Origin: an uncultured Oscillospiraceae bacterium
Lineage (GTDB): Bacteria; Bacillota; Clostridia; Oscillospirales; Ruminococcaceae
Reading direction: 5' to 3'
Assembly (NCBI GenBank): GCA_934481445.1
Contig: CAKSPC010000033.1
Location: forward strand, 1 to 29,899
Length of the DNA: 29,899 nucleotides
Shown here: positions 6,908 through 16,554 of the stretch, piece after piece
Position numbering within the stretch: the first letter of the stretch is position 1
Layout of the letters: each line of letters starts with the position of its first letter
Notes under the pieces: generated by a model
Database searches by the model: none
Seen by the model: only the letters and a program-made list of their open reading frames with translations
What the model was told of the DNA's origin: nothing
Position numbers and translations under genes: made by a program

Positions 6908-7726
6908 TCACTGCGCGGCGATAATGTCCGCTATAAAGGAATATCCGGGGAAATCGTTCAGCAGGCGCGCCCGGAATCTTTTTATCAGATCCTCGCGCAG
7001 GGCGGGGTCGTCCCGCATTGCCTGCTTTGCCCCCCATAGATGTGTGAAATCGTCCTGGGGAAAGAACAGCGTGTCCTTTTCAAGCAGGGTGCGCACGGGG
7101 GTGCCTGTGTATTCCGCGCACATTGCCGCCATGCGCTGTTCGGCGAAAACCATGTTGCACAGGTAGTCCTCCGACGGCACGGCGGATTTCATAAAAGCTA
7201 TCGCCTGCGAGGTGTAGAACGACTTGAAATCCTCGTCGGGAATATACAGAAACGCAGTGTTCAGCGGCAGGACGCTCTCGCTGAACTGCGGCAGGATGTG
7301 CCCCGTTGTGTGGAAATACCCGAGCGGCGGGTATATGTCCGGCGAGAGATCCTCGCGGTGGGCGGCGATTATTTCCTCCCCAAAGGACAGGCGCTTCCAT
7401 ACGATAAGGTCGGTGTCAAGCATTACGACGGGGGCGGGGGCTTCCCGCAGGGCAAGCAGCTTTCCGCCCGCCCAGAACATTTTCGGGTCGATGCCCTCCA
7501 TGTCGTCGGGGATACAGACGTTTATCCCGTTCCATATCGGCTCCATGCCGATGCGGCGGAAATATTCTGCGGCGGGCTTGTCGGCATACAGGGTTATGTT
7601 GCCGTTAAGCTTCCGCCAGCACAGCGCGGAGAGCGCCATACAGTACAAATCAAAATCCTCCATACGGTAGGAGGAGCCGCCCTTTGCAAAAAAGGGCGCG
7701 GTAGAAATAATGTGTATCGCGTCCAT
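6908..7726 (-). CDS. Glycosyltransferase-like protein with a DTD motif (DUF6734-like)
   Basis: The 272-residue protein has no signal peptide. VVMLDTDLIVWK at 100-111 puts a DTD metal and nucleotide-sugar binding motif after a hydrophobic strand, as in GT-A fold glycosyltransferases. The stretch KMFWAGGKLLAL before it and the pattern of a buried strand ending in DxD recall DUF6734 and related families. I infer a sugar transferase; donor and acceptor are unknown. The frame is open to 7771, but the ATG at 7726 gives the natural MDAIHIIS start and lies 2 bp past the stop of the Gly-Ser-Phe repeat gene, without its own clear Shine-Dalgarno. The two genes are therefore coupled, and the repeat protein is a natural candidate partner or substrate. 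Confidence 0.6.
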   Translation of the reverse strand: MDAIHIISTAPFFAKGGSSYRMEDFDLYCMALSALCWRKLNGNITLYADKPAAEYFRRIGMEPIWNGINVCIPDDMEGIDPKMFWAGGKLLALREAPAPVVMLDTDLIVWKRLSFGEEIIAAHREDLSPDIYPPLGYFHTTGHILPQFSESVLPLNTAFLYIPDEDFKSFYTSQAIAFMKSAVPSEDYLCNMVFAEQRMAAMCAEYTGTPVRTLLEKDTLFFPQDDFTHLWGAKQAMRDDPALREDLIKRFRARLLNDFPGYSFIADIIAAQ

Positions 7727-7728
7727 TT

Positions 7729-8436
7729 TTATATTATGTGAATGCCGTAACCGAAGCGGTCGAGGGGGCATTTTTTCAGTGTTTCGTACATAATGCGGTC
7801 GTATTCATCCATGAACATGACAAGACTTCCGTACTTGTCGCGGGGGAACACACCGAACGGCAGCATTCCGTTCCCGAACGAACCGAAGCGGAACGACCCG
7901 AATGACCCATACCTGAACGAGCCTGCGCGGTAGGATGTCCCCGCAAAAGAGCCTGCGGAGCGGCGGAAGCTTCCGAGCACCCATTCCCACTCCCATTCGT
8001 TCATAAACGAGCCGAATTTATAAGACCCGAAAGAGCCAAGGCGGTAGGAGCCGAAATAACTCCCGAAAGAGCCGAACGCAAACGAACCGTTTTTATCCGC
8101 GCCGAAAAATATCCCGCGTGAGCACGGCAGACCATGTGCCGATGAACATACAGCGCGGGGCGCGGGGTCGCCTGCGGAGGGGGCGTCAAGCTTTATCGAG
8201 GTGATCCCGGGGGCGGCGCTTCCGCAGAAAATGCGGGTGAGTTTTTCGTTGAGGCCGGGGTCGTCGGGGGAGAGTTCATCCAGCATATCAGCGAACGAAT
8301 CCCCGCCGTGGCTGCGCAGCCAATTGCACAGGCTTCCGCCGAGAAAGTACCCGCGCAGCGACGCTATATCGGCGTTGTTGTGTATTTCGTCCGCGCGGAA
8401 TACTTTCCGCCTGTTGAGCCACAGCGCACAGTCCAT
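7729..8436 (-). CDS. Gly-Ser-Phe/Tyr repeat protein of unknown function
   Basis: I do not recognise this 235-residue protein. Three parts are visible. Residues 1-72 look like a helical domain (WLNRRKVFRADEIHNNADIAS and a GYFLGGSL stretch). Residues 117-189 carry twelve GSF or GSY triplets spaced mostly 3-5 residues apart, broken by a Trp/Glu patch (EWEWEWVL, 148-154). Residues 195-235 form a compact end finishing LDRFGYGIHII. There is no signal peptide and no membrane segment. The Gly-Ser-aromatic spacing suggests a stacked beta structure or a phase-separating segment, and the many serines could be sites of modification by the coupled glycosyltransferase-like gene; both are inference. The start has a GGGGTGAAGGG site and a good upstream promoter. 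Confidence 0.75.
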   Translation of the reverse strand: MDCALWLNRRKVFRADEIHNNADIASLRGYFLGGSLCNWLRSHGGDSFADMLDELSPDDPGLNEKLTRIFCGSAAPGITSIKLDAPSAGDPAPRAVCSSAHGLPCSRGIFFGADKNGSFAFGSFGSYFGSYRLGSFGSYKFGSFMNEWEWEWVLGSFRRSAGSFAGTSYRAGSFRYGSFGSFRFGSFGNGMLPFGVFPRDKYGSLVMFMDEYDRIMYETLKKCPLDRFGYGIHII

Positions 8437-8465
8437 CCCTTCACCCCCGTTTATCAGATAAATAT

Positions 8466-8494
8466 ATTATATCATGAAACCACGAAGTTTTCAA
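8466..8494 (-). promoter_or_regulatory. Sigma-A-type promoter for the Gly-Ser-Phe repeat gene operon
   Basis: On the minus strand TTGAAA (8489-8494) and TATAAT (8466-8471) are separated by 17 bp. The expected start site is near 8459, about 23 nt before the gene. It is the only strong promoter I find for the minus-strand run that continues down to the DUF58 gene. Confidence 0.72.
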
Positions 8495-8603
8495 CAGCTT
8501 TTGCAAAAAATATATCACGCGATCATGTTTTTTTGTGAGAAAAAGCAAAATGATAGCGTTATGTTAAAACGGCGCTAAAATTTTCGGGCAGGCAATTTCG
8601 GGG

Positions 8604-8632
8604 TTGAATTTTTAATTGGGATATTGTATAAT
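8604..8632 (+). promoter_or_regulatory. Sigma-A-type promoter for pyk
   Basis: TTGAAT (8604-8609) and TATAAT (8627-8632) are 17 bp apart. The predicted start near 8639 leaves an 80-nt leader that ends in GGAGGAGA before the ATG. It is divergent to the repeat-protein promoter about 130 bp away. Confidence 0.75.
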
Positions 8633-8720
8633 TAAAATTGAATATGCTTCTTCAGTTGAGGTATGTTTTAATTGAAATGTCGGCAAAACACCCCTGATAT
8701 ATCATAGGAGGAGATAACAT

Positions 8721-10490
8721 ATGAGAAGAACAAAAATCGTCTGCACGCTGGGTCCCGCCACCAAGACCGACGAAGTCCTGCGCGGGCTTATCGAGAGCGG
8801 CATGAACGTTGCCCGCCAGAATTTTTCCCACGGCGACCATGCCGGCCACAAGAAAACGCACGACCAGGTAGTGCGCGTTGCCAGCGAGATGGGAAAGCCC
8901 ATCGCAACGCTGCTTGATACCAAGGGTCCCGAAGTGCGCCTTAAAAAGTTCGAGGGCGACAAGAAAACCGAGGTAAAGACCGGGGACACATTCACCCTCA
9001 CCACCCGCGATGTTGTCGGCACAAAGGATATCGTATCCATAACCTATAAGAATCTTGCGGATGATATCGAGGTCGGCACCCGTATTCTTATAGACGACGG
9101 CAATGTTATCATGCGCTGTTCTGATATCGTCAGAAACGAGGACGGCACATCGGATATCGTCTGCACCGTGCTCAGCGGCGGAATGCTCAGCAACAACAAG
9201 GGCGTGAATATCCCCGGGGTAAAGCTTTCCATGCCTTACCTCAGCGAGGTGGATATCTCCGATGTACGCTTTGCGGCGCAGGAAAGCTTCGATTATATCG
9301 CGGCAAGCTTTGTCACCTGCGAAGCCGACATTCTTGCCATCCGCAAGATACTTGAGGAAGAAGGCAGACCCGACATCCGCATAATCTCCAAGATAGAAAA
9401 CGGCGAGGGCGTTAAGAATATCGACGAGATACTCCGCGTATCCGACGGCATAATGGTAGCCCGCGGCGACATGGGCGTTGAAATTCCCTTTGAGGAGATA
9501 CCGCAGATACAGAAAATGCTCATCAAAAAGGCTTACAACGCCAACAAGCAGGTGATCACCGCAACGCAGATGCTTGAAAGCATGATACACAATCCCCGCC
9601 CCACCAGAGCGGAAACCACCGACGTTGCGAACGCCATCTACGACGGTACCAGCGCGATAATGCTTTCCGGCGAAACCGCCGCGGGTGAACATCCCATCGA
9701 AGCTGTAAAGACCATGGCGCTCATCGCGGAAACCACCGAAAACGCCATTGATTACAAGAAGCGTTTCTATAAGCTCGAAACAAACAACGGCGTGAACGTA
9801 TCCACCGCCATATCCCATGCAACGGTAAGCGCGGCGATGGATCTCGGCGCCACCGCAATAGTCACCGTTACAAAAACAGGCACCACCGCCCGCATGATAT
9901 CCCGCTACCGCCCCGAATGCCCGATAATCTCCTGCACGACCAGCGAGGTAACATGGCGGCAGATGGCGCTTTCGTGGGGAGTTATCCCGCTGATGGCGCA
10001 GGAAATGATGACCAACACGGACGACCTCATTCATCACGCAGTAGACAAGGCGGTATCCGCAGGACTGCTTAAAAACGGCGACCTTGCTGTGATCACCGCG
10101 GGCGTGCCCCTCGGCGTATCCGGCACAACAAATCTGATGAAGGTCCATGTTGTCGGCGATGTGCTCGTTTCCGGAAAGGGCGTAACCAGCGGCAAGGCGA
10201 CCGCCACCGCCTGCGTATGCGCCAACGAAGAGGAAGCGCTGCGCCAGTTCGAGCGCGGCCAGATAATCGTTATCCCCAAGACCTCCAACGCAATTCTTCC
10301 GCTGCTCAAGACCGCCGCGGGAATAATCACGGAGGAAAAGGGTTCGGAGTGCCATGCGGCGATCGTCGGCATGACGCTGGATATCCCCGTTATAACCGAG
10401 GCTGCGAACGCAACGCTTATACTCCGCAGCGGAATATCCGTTACCATGGACGCGGACAAGGGCATCGTATCGGCTTCCGAGCCTGTATAA
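8721..10490 (+). CDS. pyk: Pyruvate kinase with C-terminal mobile domain
   Basis: The 589-residue enzyme converts phosphoenolpyruvate and ADP to pyruvate and ATP in glycolysis. It starts with RRTKIVCTLGPA, has NVARQNFSHG, the active-site ISKIENGEG, the metal-binding VARGDMGVE near residue 246, the ATQMLESM helix and IMLSGETAAGE near 311. The C-terminal regulatory domain is followed by about 110 extra residues resembling the PEP-utiliser mobile domain, with His545 in SECHAAIVG. This long form (about 585 residues) is typical of Bacillus and clostridia; the extra domain does not catalyse the PEP-synthase reaction there. NVARQNFSHG has Gln where Met or Leu is usual. Its own promoter and GGAGGAGA site are clear; the lipid kinase gene follows after 21 bp. 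Confidence 0.96.
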   Translation: MRRTKIVCTLGPATKTDEVLRGLIESGMNVARQNFSHGDHAGHKKTHDQVVRVASEMGKPIATLLDTKGPEVRLKKFEGDKKTEVKTGDTFTLTTRDVVGTKDIVSITYKNLADDIEVGTRILIDDGNVIMRCSDIVRNEDGTSDIVCTVLSGGMLSNNKGVNIPGVKLSMPYLSEVDISDVRFAAQESFDYIAASFVTCEADILAIRKILEEEGRPDIRIISKIENGEGVKNIDEILRVSDGIMVARGDMGVEIPFEEIPQIQKMLIKKAYNANKQVITATQMLESMIHNPRPTRAETTDVANAIYDGTSAIMLSGETAAGEHPIEAVKTMALIAETTENAIDYKKRFYKLETNNGVNVSTAISHATVSAAMDLGATAIVTVTKTGTTARMISRYRPECPIISCTTSEVTWRQMALSWGVIPLMAQEMMTNTDDLIHHAVDKAVSAGLLKNGDLAVITAGVPLGVSGTTNLMKVHVVGDVLVSGKGVTSGKATATACVCANEEEALRQFERGQIIVIPKTSNAILPLLKTAAGIITEEKGSECHAAIVGMTLDIPVITEAANATLILRSGISVTMDADKGIVSASEPV

Positions 10491-10511
10491 ATCCCACACG
10501 GAGGTAATGCA

Positions 10512-11459
10512 ATGGAGCGGAAGAAGCTGCTGTTCGTATATAATCCTTTTTCGGGGAAATGCGGCGTTATCCATGCGCTGCATGAGATAATCGCGATATT
10601 TACGGAGGGCGGGTACGACGTTACGGCGCACCCGACTTCGTGCAGCGGCGACGGGCGAGATTTCATCGCGGAGCACGCGGGGGAATACGACCTTGTATGC
10701 AGCTGCGGCGGCGACGGAATGCTGCACGAGCTTTTCGAGGGGATGAAATCCCACGGCGCGGAAAAGCGCTGCGGATATATCCCTGCGGGCACGATGAACG
10801 ACTTTGCTTCCTCGCTGGAGATACCCAAGACATTCCCCGAAGCGGCGCGGACGATAGTAGACGGGAATTTCCGCGCGGTGGACGCGGGGCGGCTCGGTGA
10901 CGAGCGCTTTGCGTATGTTGCGGCGTTCGGCGCGTTTACGGAAATAAGCTATTCAACGGACAGGCAGCTCAAGAATGTGTTCGGGTCGTTCGCGTACTTT
11001 TTGCAGGGCGTAAAGCTGTTCGATATGAAATACTTCGACGAGAAGAGCGTTCCGCTGAAAATAACCTGCGGCGGAGAGGTATACGAGGGTGAATTCGTGT
11101 TCGGAATGGCAGGAAACAGCCTTTCCGTTGCGGGCATGACGAAGATGATATCCTCCGGCGCGGAGATGGACGACGGTCTGCTGGACTGCCTGTTCATAAA
11201 GCGGCCGCGCAGCCTTGCGGAGATAGAACGCACCCGCACGGCGGTTCTGGATGAAGCCCATCCGTTCGAGAACGTTATCCGCCTGCGCACCGACAGGCTC
11301 ACCATTGAAAGCGAGCGTCCCATTGAATGGGACCTCGACGGCGAATACGGCGGCACCACCACCATCGCGGAGATATCCGTCGAGAAGCAGGCGGTGACCA
11401 TCGCGGCGCCGCAGAAAAGCCCCGCGCTTGCACCCGAGAATACGGCGGCAGGCGTGTAA
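10512..11459 (+). CDS. Lipid kinase, DagK/YegS/BmrU family
   Basis: The 315-residue protein has the N-terminal ATP-binding lobe of diacylglycerol kinase-like enzymes: NPFSGK at 11-16, CGGDGMLHE at 65-73 (usual form GGDGTxxE, so Thr is replaced by Met) and the phosphate-binding PAGTMNDFASSL at 91-102. The C-terminal half (from about residue 125) is the beta-sandwich lobe with DGLLDCLFI and EWDLDGEYG. Family members phosphorylate diacylglycerol or similar lipids at the membrane inner face; soluble DgkB recycles diacylglycerol from lipoteichoic acid synthesis. The exact substrate is not readable. A GGAGG site precedes the ATG, and the short gap behind pyk indicates co-transcription. A strong terminator follows at 11572. 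Confidence 0.9.
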   Translation: MERKKLLFVYNPFSGKCGVIHALHEIIAIFTEGGYDVTAHPTSCSGDGRDFIAEHAGEYDLVCSCGGDGMLHELFEGMKSHGAEKRCGYIPAGTMNDFASSLEIPKTFPEAARTIVDGNFRAVDAGRLGDERFAYVAAFGAFTEISYSTDRQLKNVFGSFAYFLQGVKLFDMKYFDEKSVPLKITCGGEVYEGEFVFGMAGNSLSVAGMTKMISSGAEMDDGLLDCLFIKRPRSLAEIERTRTAVLDEAHPFENVIRLRTDRLTIESERPIEWDLDGEYGGTTTIAEISVEKQAVTIAAPQKSPALAPENTAAGV

Positions 11460-11571
11460 GGTCACGGGATGATATTAAAAGTCCATGCGCATACGCAGGC
11501 CGAGGTTTTGCTTCCTGCATATCGGACAATTATCATATGATCCTGCGGTCATGAAATAATTTCAAATTTGT
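11460..11571. other. Spacer between lipid kinase gene and its terminator, nothing recognised
   Basis: I see no gene in this 112-bp stretch. A 23-codon frame from 11468 lacks a good ribosome binding site and recognisable composition. Confidence 0.5.
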
Positions 11572-11620
11572 AAATTTCGGCGGGCAGTATTATGTCCGCC
11601 GAAATTTTTCGTATTTTTTT
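11572..11620 (+). terminator. Intrinsic terminator of the pyk-lipid kinase operon
   Basis: AAATTTCGGCGG (11572-11583) pairs perfectly with CCGCCGAAATTT (11596-11607), followed by TTCGTATTTTTTT. Confidence 0.88.
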
Positions 11621-11630
11621 GAAAAACCCC

Positions 11631-11659
11631 TTGACAAATCGCGAAAAGTATGATAAAAT
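11631..11659 (+). promoter_or_regulatory. Strong promoter of tRNA-Leu
   Basis: A consensus TTGACA (11631-11636), 17-bp spacer and TAAAAT (11654-11659) with an extended TGA in front of the -10. The start site would be near 11666, about 27 nt before the tRNA. Confidence 0.88.
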
Positions 11660-11692
11660 ATACTACGTTGCAGCAAGGGTTGCAGCAAATAT

Positions 11693-11779
11693 GCAGATGT
11701 GGCGGAATTGGCAGACGCGCTAGCTTCAGGTGCTAGTGATCGCAAGGTCATGTGGGTTCAAGTCCCGTCATCTGCACCA
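11693..11779 (+). tRNA. tRNA-Leu (anticodon CAG)
   Basis: The 87-nt class II tRNA has a 7-bp acceptor stem (GCAGATG 11693-11699 with CATCTGC 11769-11775), discriminator A and encoded CCA (11777-11779). The anticodon arm is CTAGC-TTCAGGT-GCTAG, which places CAG at 11727-11729 and reads CUG. The long variable arm (TGATC-GCAA-GGTCA) is typical of tRNA-Leu, and the T arm has GGTTCAAGTCC. Confidence 0.97.
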
Positions 11780-11780
11780 G

Positions 11781-11826
11781 ACTTAAACAGTAAGACCGCC
11801 TTTAGGGGCGGTCTTACTGTTTAAGT
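11781..11826 (+). terminator. 20-bp perfect hairpin directly after tRNA-Leu
   Basis: Arms 11781-11800 and 11807-11826 are perfectly complementary (core GTAAGACCGCC), with a 6-nt loop TTTAGG. There is no T-run after it, so it may act as a processing or 3'-end structure more than as a classical terminator. Confidence 0.5.
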
Positions 11827-11830
11827 GGCA

Positions 11831-11892
11831 TCGTTTTATCCTTGTCGGTCGGAGCGACCGGCATTTTGCTTTCGCAAAACCGGACAAAACGA
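11831..11892. repeat. Likely three-way junction of inverted repeats
   Basis: An outer stem TCGTTTTATCC (11831-11841) with GGACAAAACGA (11882-11892), one mismatch, encloses two hairpins: GTCGGTCG/CGACCGGC (11844-11862) and TTTTGC/GCAAAA (11864-11879). The arrangement would fold equally well on either strand. Confidence 0.6.
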
Positions 11893-11944
11893 CGCGGGCT
11901 GCCGCTAGGTTTTGGCGTGGCTCTTGGCAATTGAGGAAAATTGT

Positions 11945-11971
11945 GACCGCCTTCAGGGGGCGGTCTTGTTT
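11945..11971 (+). terminator. Second copy of the tRNA-trailer hairpin
   Basis: GACCGCC (11945-11951) and GGCGGTC (11959-11965) form a stem with loop TTCAGGG, followed by TTGTTT. Stem, loop and downstream bases (TTTAAATGACAT against TTTAAGTGGCAT) resemble the hairpin at 11791-11831, so this appears to be a duplication. It could terminate tRNA readthrough. Confidence 0.5.
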
Positions 11972-12023
11972 AAATGACATTGCTTATTTGCGTTATTCTT
12001 GACACAAGTAAGAGCTTTTTGTA

Positions 12024-12052
12024 CAGAAAAATGCCCCCGAAAATTCGGGGGC
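12024..12052 (-). terminator. Terminator of the ATP synthase operon
   Basis: GCCCCCGAA (12033-12041) pairs with TTCGGGGGC (12044-12052). On the minus strand the stem is followed by ATTTTTCTG, just past the atpC stop. The plus strand also has TGTGTTTTT after the stem, so it may work both ways. Confidence 0.8.
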
Positions 12053-12059
12053 TGTGTTT

Positions 12060-12464
12060 TTATTTCAAGAAGCTTGCCGTGTCGATACGGTTGAGCGCCC
12101 GCTTCAGCTTCGCCTCTGCCATGCGCAGATCGTTGTCGCTCTGCGCTGCTTTAAGGCGTTCTTCCGCCAGCTCCTTTGCGTGCTCGGCACGTTTAACGTC
12201 TATCTCGTCCGCCCATTCGCAGGTCTGCACGAGAACCACCGTTTTCTCCTTTGATACCTTGATGATACCTCCCGAGGTAGCGGCGCGGCGGAATTCTCCG
12301 TTCATTCTCACGCGCATCTGACCGATGGCGAGCGCGGCGCAGTACGGCTCGTGGCCGTTTAATATTCCGACGTCGCCGACGGTGGTGCGGACAACTATCT
12401 GATCTGTTTCGCCGTCAAAGAATGTCTTTTCGGGCGTGATTATCTGTAGCCTGAACGGCGTCAT
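12060..12464 (-). CDS. atpC: ATP synthase epsilon subunit
   Basis: This 134-residue subunit sits on the central stalk of F1 with gamma and can inhibit ATP hydrolysis. It starts with TPFRLQIITPEKTFFDGETDQIVVRTTVGDVGILNGHEP, the usual beta-sandwich, followed by the C-terminal helical hairpin rich in Ala, Glu and Lys (about residues 88-130). The length is normal. The ATG follows AGAAAGGAGAAACC. It is the last gene of the atp operon, 22 bp behind atpD and directly before a terminator. Confidence 0.95.
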   Translation of the reverse strand: MTPFRLQIITPEKTFFDGETDQIVVRTTVGDVGILNGHEPYCAALAIGQMRVRMNGEFRRAATSGGIIKVSKEKTVVLVQTCEWADEIDVKRAEHAKELAEERLKAAQSDNDLRMAEAKLKRALNRIDTASFLK

Positions 12465-12486
12465 AAGGTTTCTCCTTTCTTAGGGA

Positions 12487-14815
<2,329 letters not shown>

Positions 14816-14871
14816 ATTTCCCGTTGCTATGATATCACCCCCGTAGTTTTGGGAAGCCTTGCTTCATGTTT

Positions 14872-14997
14872 TCAGATATTATCGCCGGTGGTGATATATC
14901 TTACTTTTTTCTCGATGTAGAGCCATGCTACTGCCACGGCGGAGAAAACCGCGATGGTGGTGGCAACTATGCTGAGTATGAACGCTGCCTGTTTCAT
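14872..14997 (-). CDS. Small single-pass membrane protein inside the atp operon (41 residues)
   Basis: The predicted protein begins MKQAAFILSIVATTIAVFSA and continues VAVAWLYIEKKVRYITTGDNI. It is one hydrophobic helix (about residues 4-27) followed by a short basic tail. The ATG is preceded by AAAGGAGTTAAAAACT, a better ribosome binding site than that of atpG. It lies 20 bp after the start... that is, directly behind the atpA stop codon (atpA ends at 15018) and 56 bp ahead of atpG, all on one strand. I know no standard ATP synthase gene at this place. The strong site, the position and the membrane helix support a real gene; a role in F0 assembly, as for other small Atp-associated membrane peptides, is only inference. 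Confidence 0.62.
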   Translation of the reverse strand: MKQAAFILSIVATTIAVFSAVAVAWLYIEKKVRYITTGDNI

Positions 14998-15017
14998 AGT
15001 TTTTAACTCCTTTCGGG

Positions 15018-16526
15018 TCAGCCTGCGTAGGACGCAGCGAAGCTTGTGAGAACTTCCTTAAGGGCGTCCTCGGTTTCGGGGGACATTACCTTTTCGTTCC
15101 TGATGTTGTCAAGAATTTCGGGGCGGGTCGCCCTGATATGGTCAAGAAGATCCTTCTGATAGGGCTTTATCTTGTCGAGCGGGATAGTCGCGAGGTAGTT
15201 GTTGATGACCGCGTAGATGATGACTACCTGCTCCTCTACCTCGAGGGGAGAATTCTGATCCTGCTTGAGGACTTCAACGATGCGCTCGCCCTTTGCGAGT
15301 CTGTCCTTTGTGTCCTTATCGAGGTCGGAACCGAACTGCGAGAAGGACTGAAGCTCTCTGTACTGCGAGTAGTCGAGCTTGAGGGAGCCGGAAACCTTCT
15401 TCATTGCCTTTATCTGCGCGTTGCCGCCTACACGGGAAACGGAGATACCGGGGTTGACCGCGGGACGAACGCCCGAGTTGAACAGTTCTGTTTCGAGGAA
15501 TATCTGACCGTCCGTGATGGAGATGACGTTTGTCGGGATATACGCGGAAACGTCGCCTGCCTGCGTTTCGATGATGGGCAGCGCGGTAAGGGAACCGCCG
15601 CCGTAATCCTTGTTAAGACGTGCGGCACGCTCGAGCAGTCTTGAATGCAGGTAGAATACGTCACCGGGGTATGCTTCACGTCCCGGCGGGCGCTTGAGCA
15701 GCAGCGAGAGCGCTCTGTAAGCGACGGCGTGCTTGGAGAGGTCGTCGTATACGATGAGGGCGTCCCTGCCCTTTTCCATGAAGTATTCGCCCATGGTGCA
15801 GCCGGAATACGGCGCGATATACTGAAGCGGTGCAAGCTCGGAAGCGGTGGAGGATACTACTATCGTGTATTCCATTGCGCCGTTCCTTGTGAGGGTATCG
15901 ACTACGTTTGCAACGGTGGAGTTCTTCTGACCGATGGCAACGTAGATACAGATAACGTCCTTACCCTTCTGGTTGATGATGGTGTCGATGGCAATGGCGG
16001 TCTTGCCCGTCTGGCGGTCGCCGATGATAAGCTCACGCTGACCTCTTCCTATCGGTATCATGGAGTCGATCGCCTTGATACCCGTCTGGAGCGGAACGTT
16101 TACGGGCTCTCTCGTGATGATGCCCGAAGCTATCTTTTCGATGGGGCGGGTTTCCTTTGCGAGAATTGCGCCCTTGCCGTCTATGGGCTGTCCGAGGGAG
16201 TTTACGACGCGTCCGAGAAGTTCTTCTCCGACGGGCACGGAAACGATTTTACCCGTGCGCTTTACGCTGTCGCCCTCTTTGATGTCCGCGTCGGAGCCGA
16301 GCATTACGGCGCCGACGAAATCCTGCTCAAGGTTCAGCGCCATGCACTGCACGCCGTTTTCAAACTCGAGCAGCTCGTTCAGCATACACTTTTCAAGTCC
16401 GTGTATCCTGACGATTCCGTCGCCGACGGTGACAACCGTGCCGACGTCTTCAAGGCGGATCTTTGAGTTGTAGTTCTTGATGCGGTCTTTGATAAGACCC
16501 GTTATTTCATCGGGGCGTAGATCCAT
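15018..16526 (-). CDS. atpA: ATP synthase alpha subunit
   Basis: The 502-residue regulatory nucleotide-binding subunit of F1 has the P-loop GDRQTGKT at 169-176, the [13 protein letters not shown] segment, the conserved arginine region [42 protein letters not shown] and the usual C-terminal helices. An ATG three codons upstream (16535) is possible, but the ATG at 16526 has AAAGGG at the right distance and gives [12 protein letters not shown], which lines up residue for residue with the 502-residue Bacillus subtilis start. It follows atpH by 28 bp. Confidence 0.97.
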   Translation of the reverse strand: MDLRPDEITGLIKDRIKNYNSKIRLEDVGTVVTVGDGIVRIHGLEKCMLNELLEFENGVQCMALNLEQDFVGAVMLGSDADIKEGDSVKRTGKIVSVPVGEELLGRVVNSLGQPIDGKGAILAKETRPIEKIASGIITREPVNVPLQTGIKAIDSMIPIGRGQRELIIGDRQTGKTAIAIDTIINQKGKDVICIYVAIGQKNSTVANVVDTLTRNGAMEYTIVVSSTASELAPLQYIAPYSGCTMGEYFMEKGRDALIVYDDLSKHAVAYRALSLLLKRPPGREAYPGDVFYLHSRLLERAARLNKDYGGGSLTALPIIETQAGDVSAYIPTNVISITDGQIFLETELFNSGVRPAVNPGISVSRVGGNAQIKAMKKVSGSLKLDYSQYRELQSFSQFGSDLDKDTKDRLAKGERIVEVLKQDQNSPLEVEEQVVIIYAVINNYLATIPLDKIKPYQKDLLDHIRATRPEILDNIRNEKVMSPETEDALKEVLTSFAASYAG

Positions 16527-16554
16527 TGAATACATCCCTTTCTTTGATTATTTG

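Noticed and set aside
7868..8090. Diversity-generating retroelement target region in the GSF-repeat gene
   Set aside because: No reverse transcriptase, template repeat or accessory gene is visible in the window.
8652..10754. 700-residue open frame antisense to pyk
   Set aside because: It is a codon-bias shadow of pyk, with Tyr/His/Gly-rich composition, no family resemblance and no ribosome binding site.
11468..11539. 23-codon plus-strand frame after the lipid kinase gene
   Set aside because: No convincing ribosome site, no hydrophobic or otherwise notable pattern.
11783..11980. 65-residue minus-strand frame in the tRNA-Leu trailer
   Set aside because: It lies entirely in inverted repeats, its two ends translate the two hairpin copies, and it lacks a ribosome binding site.
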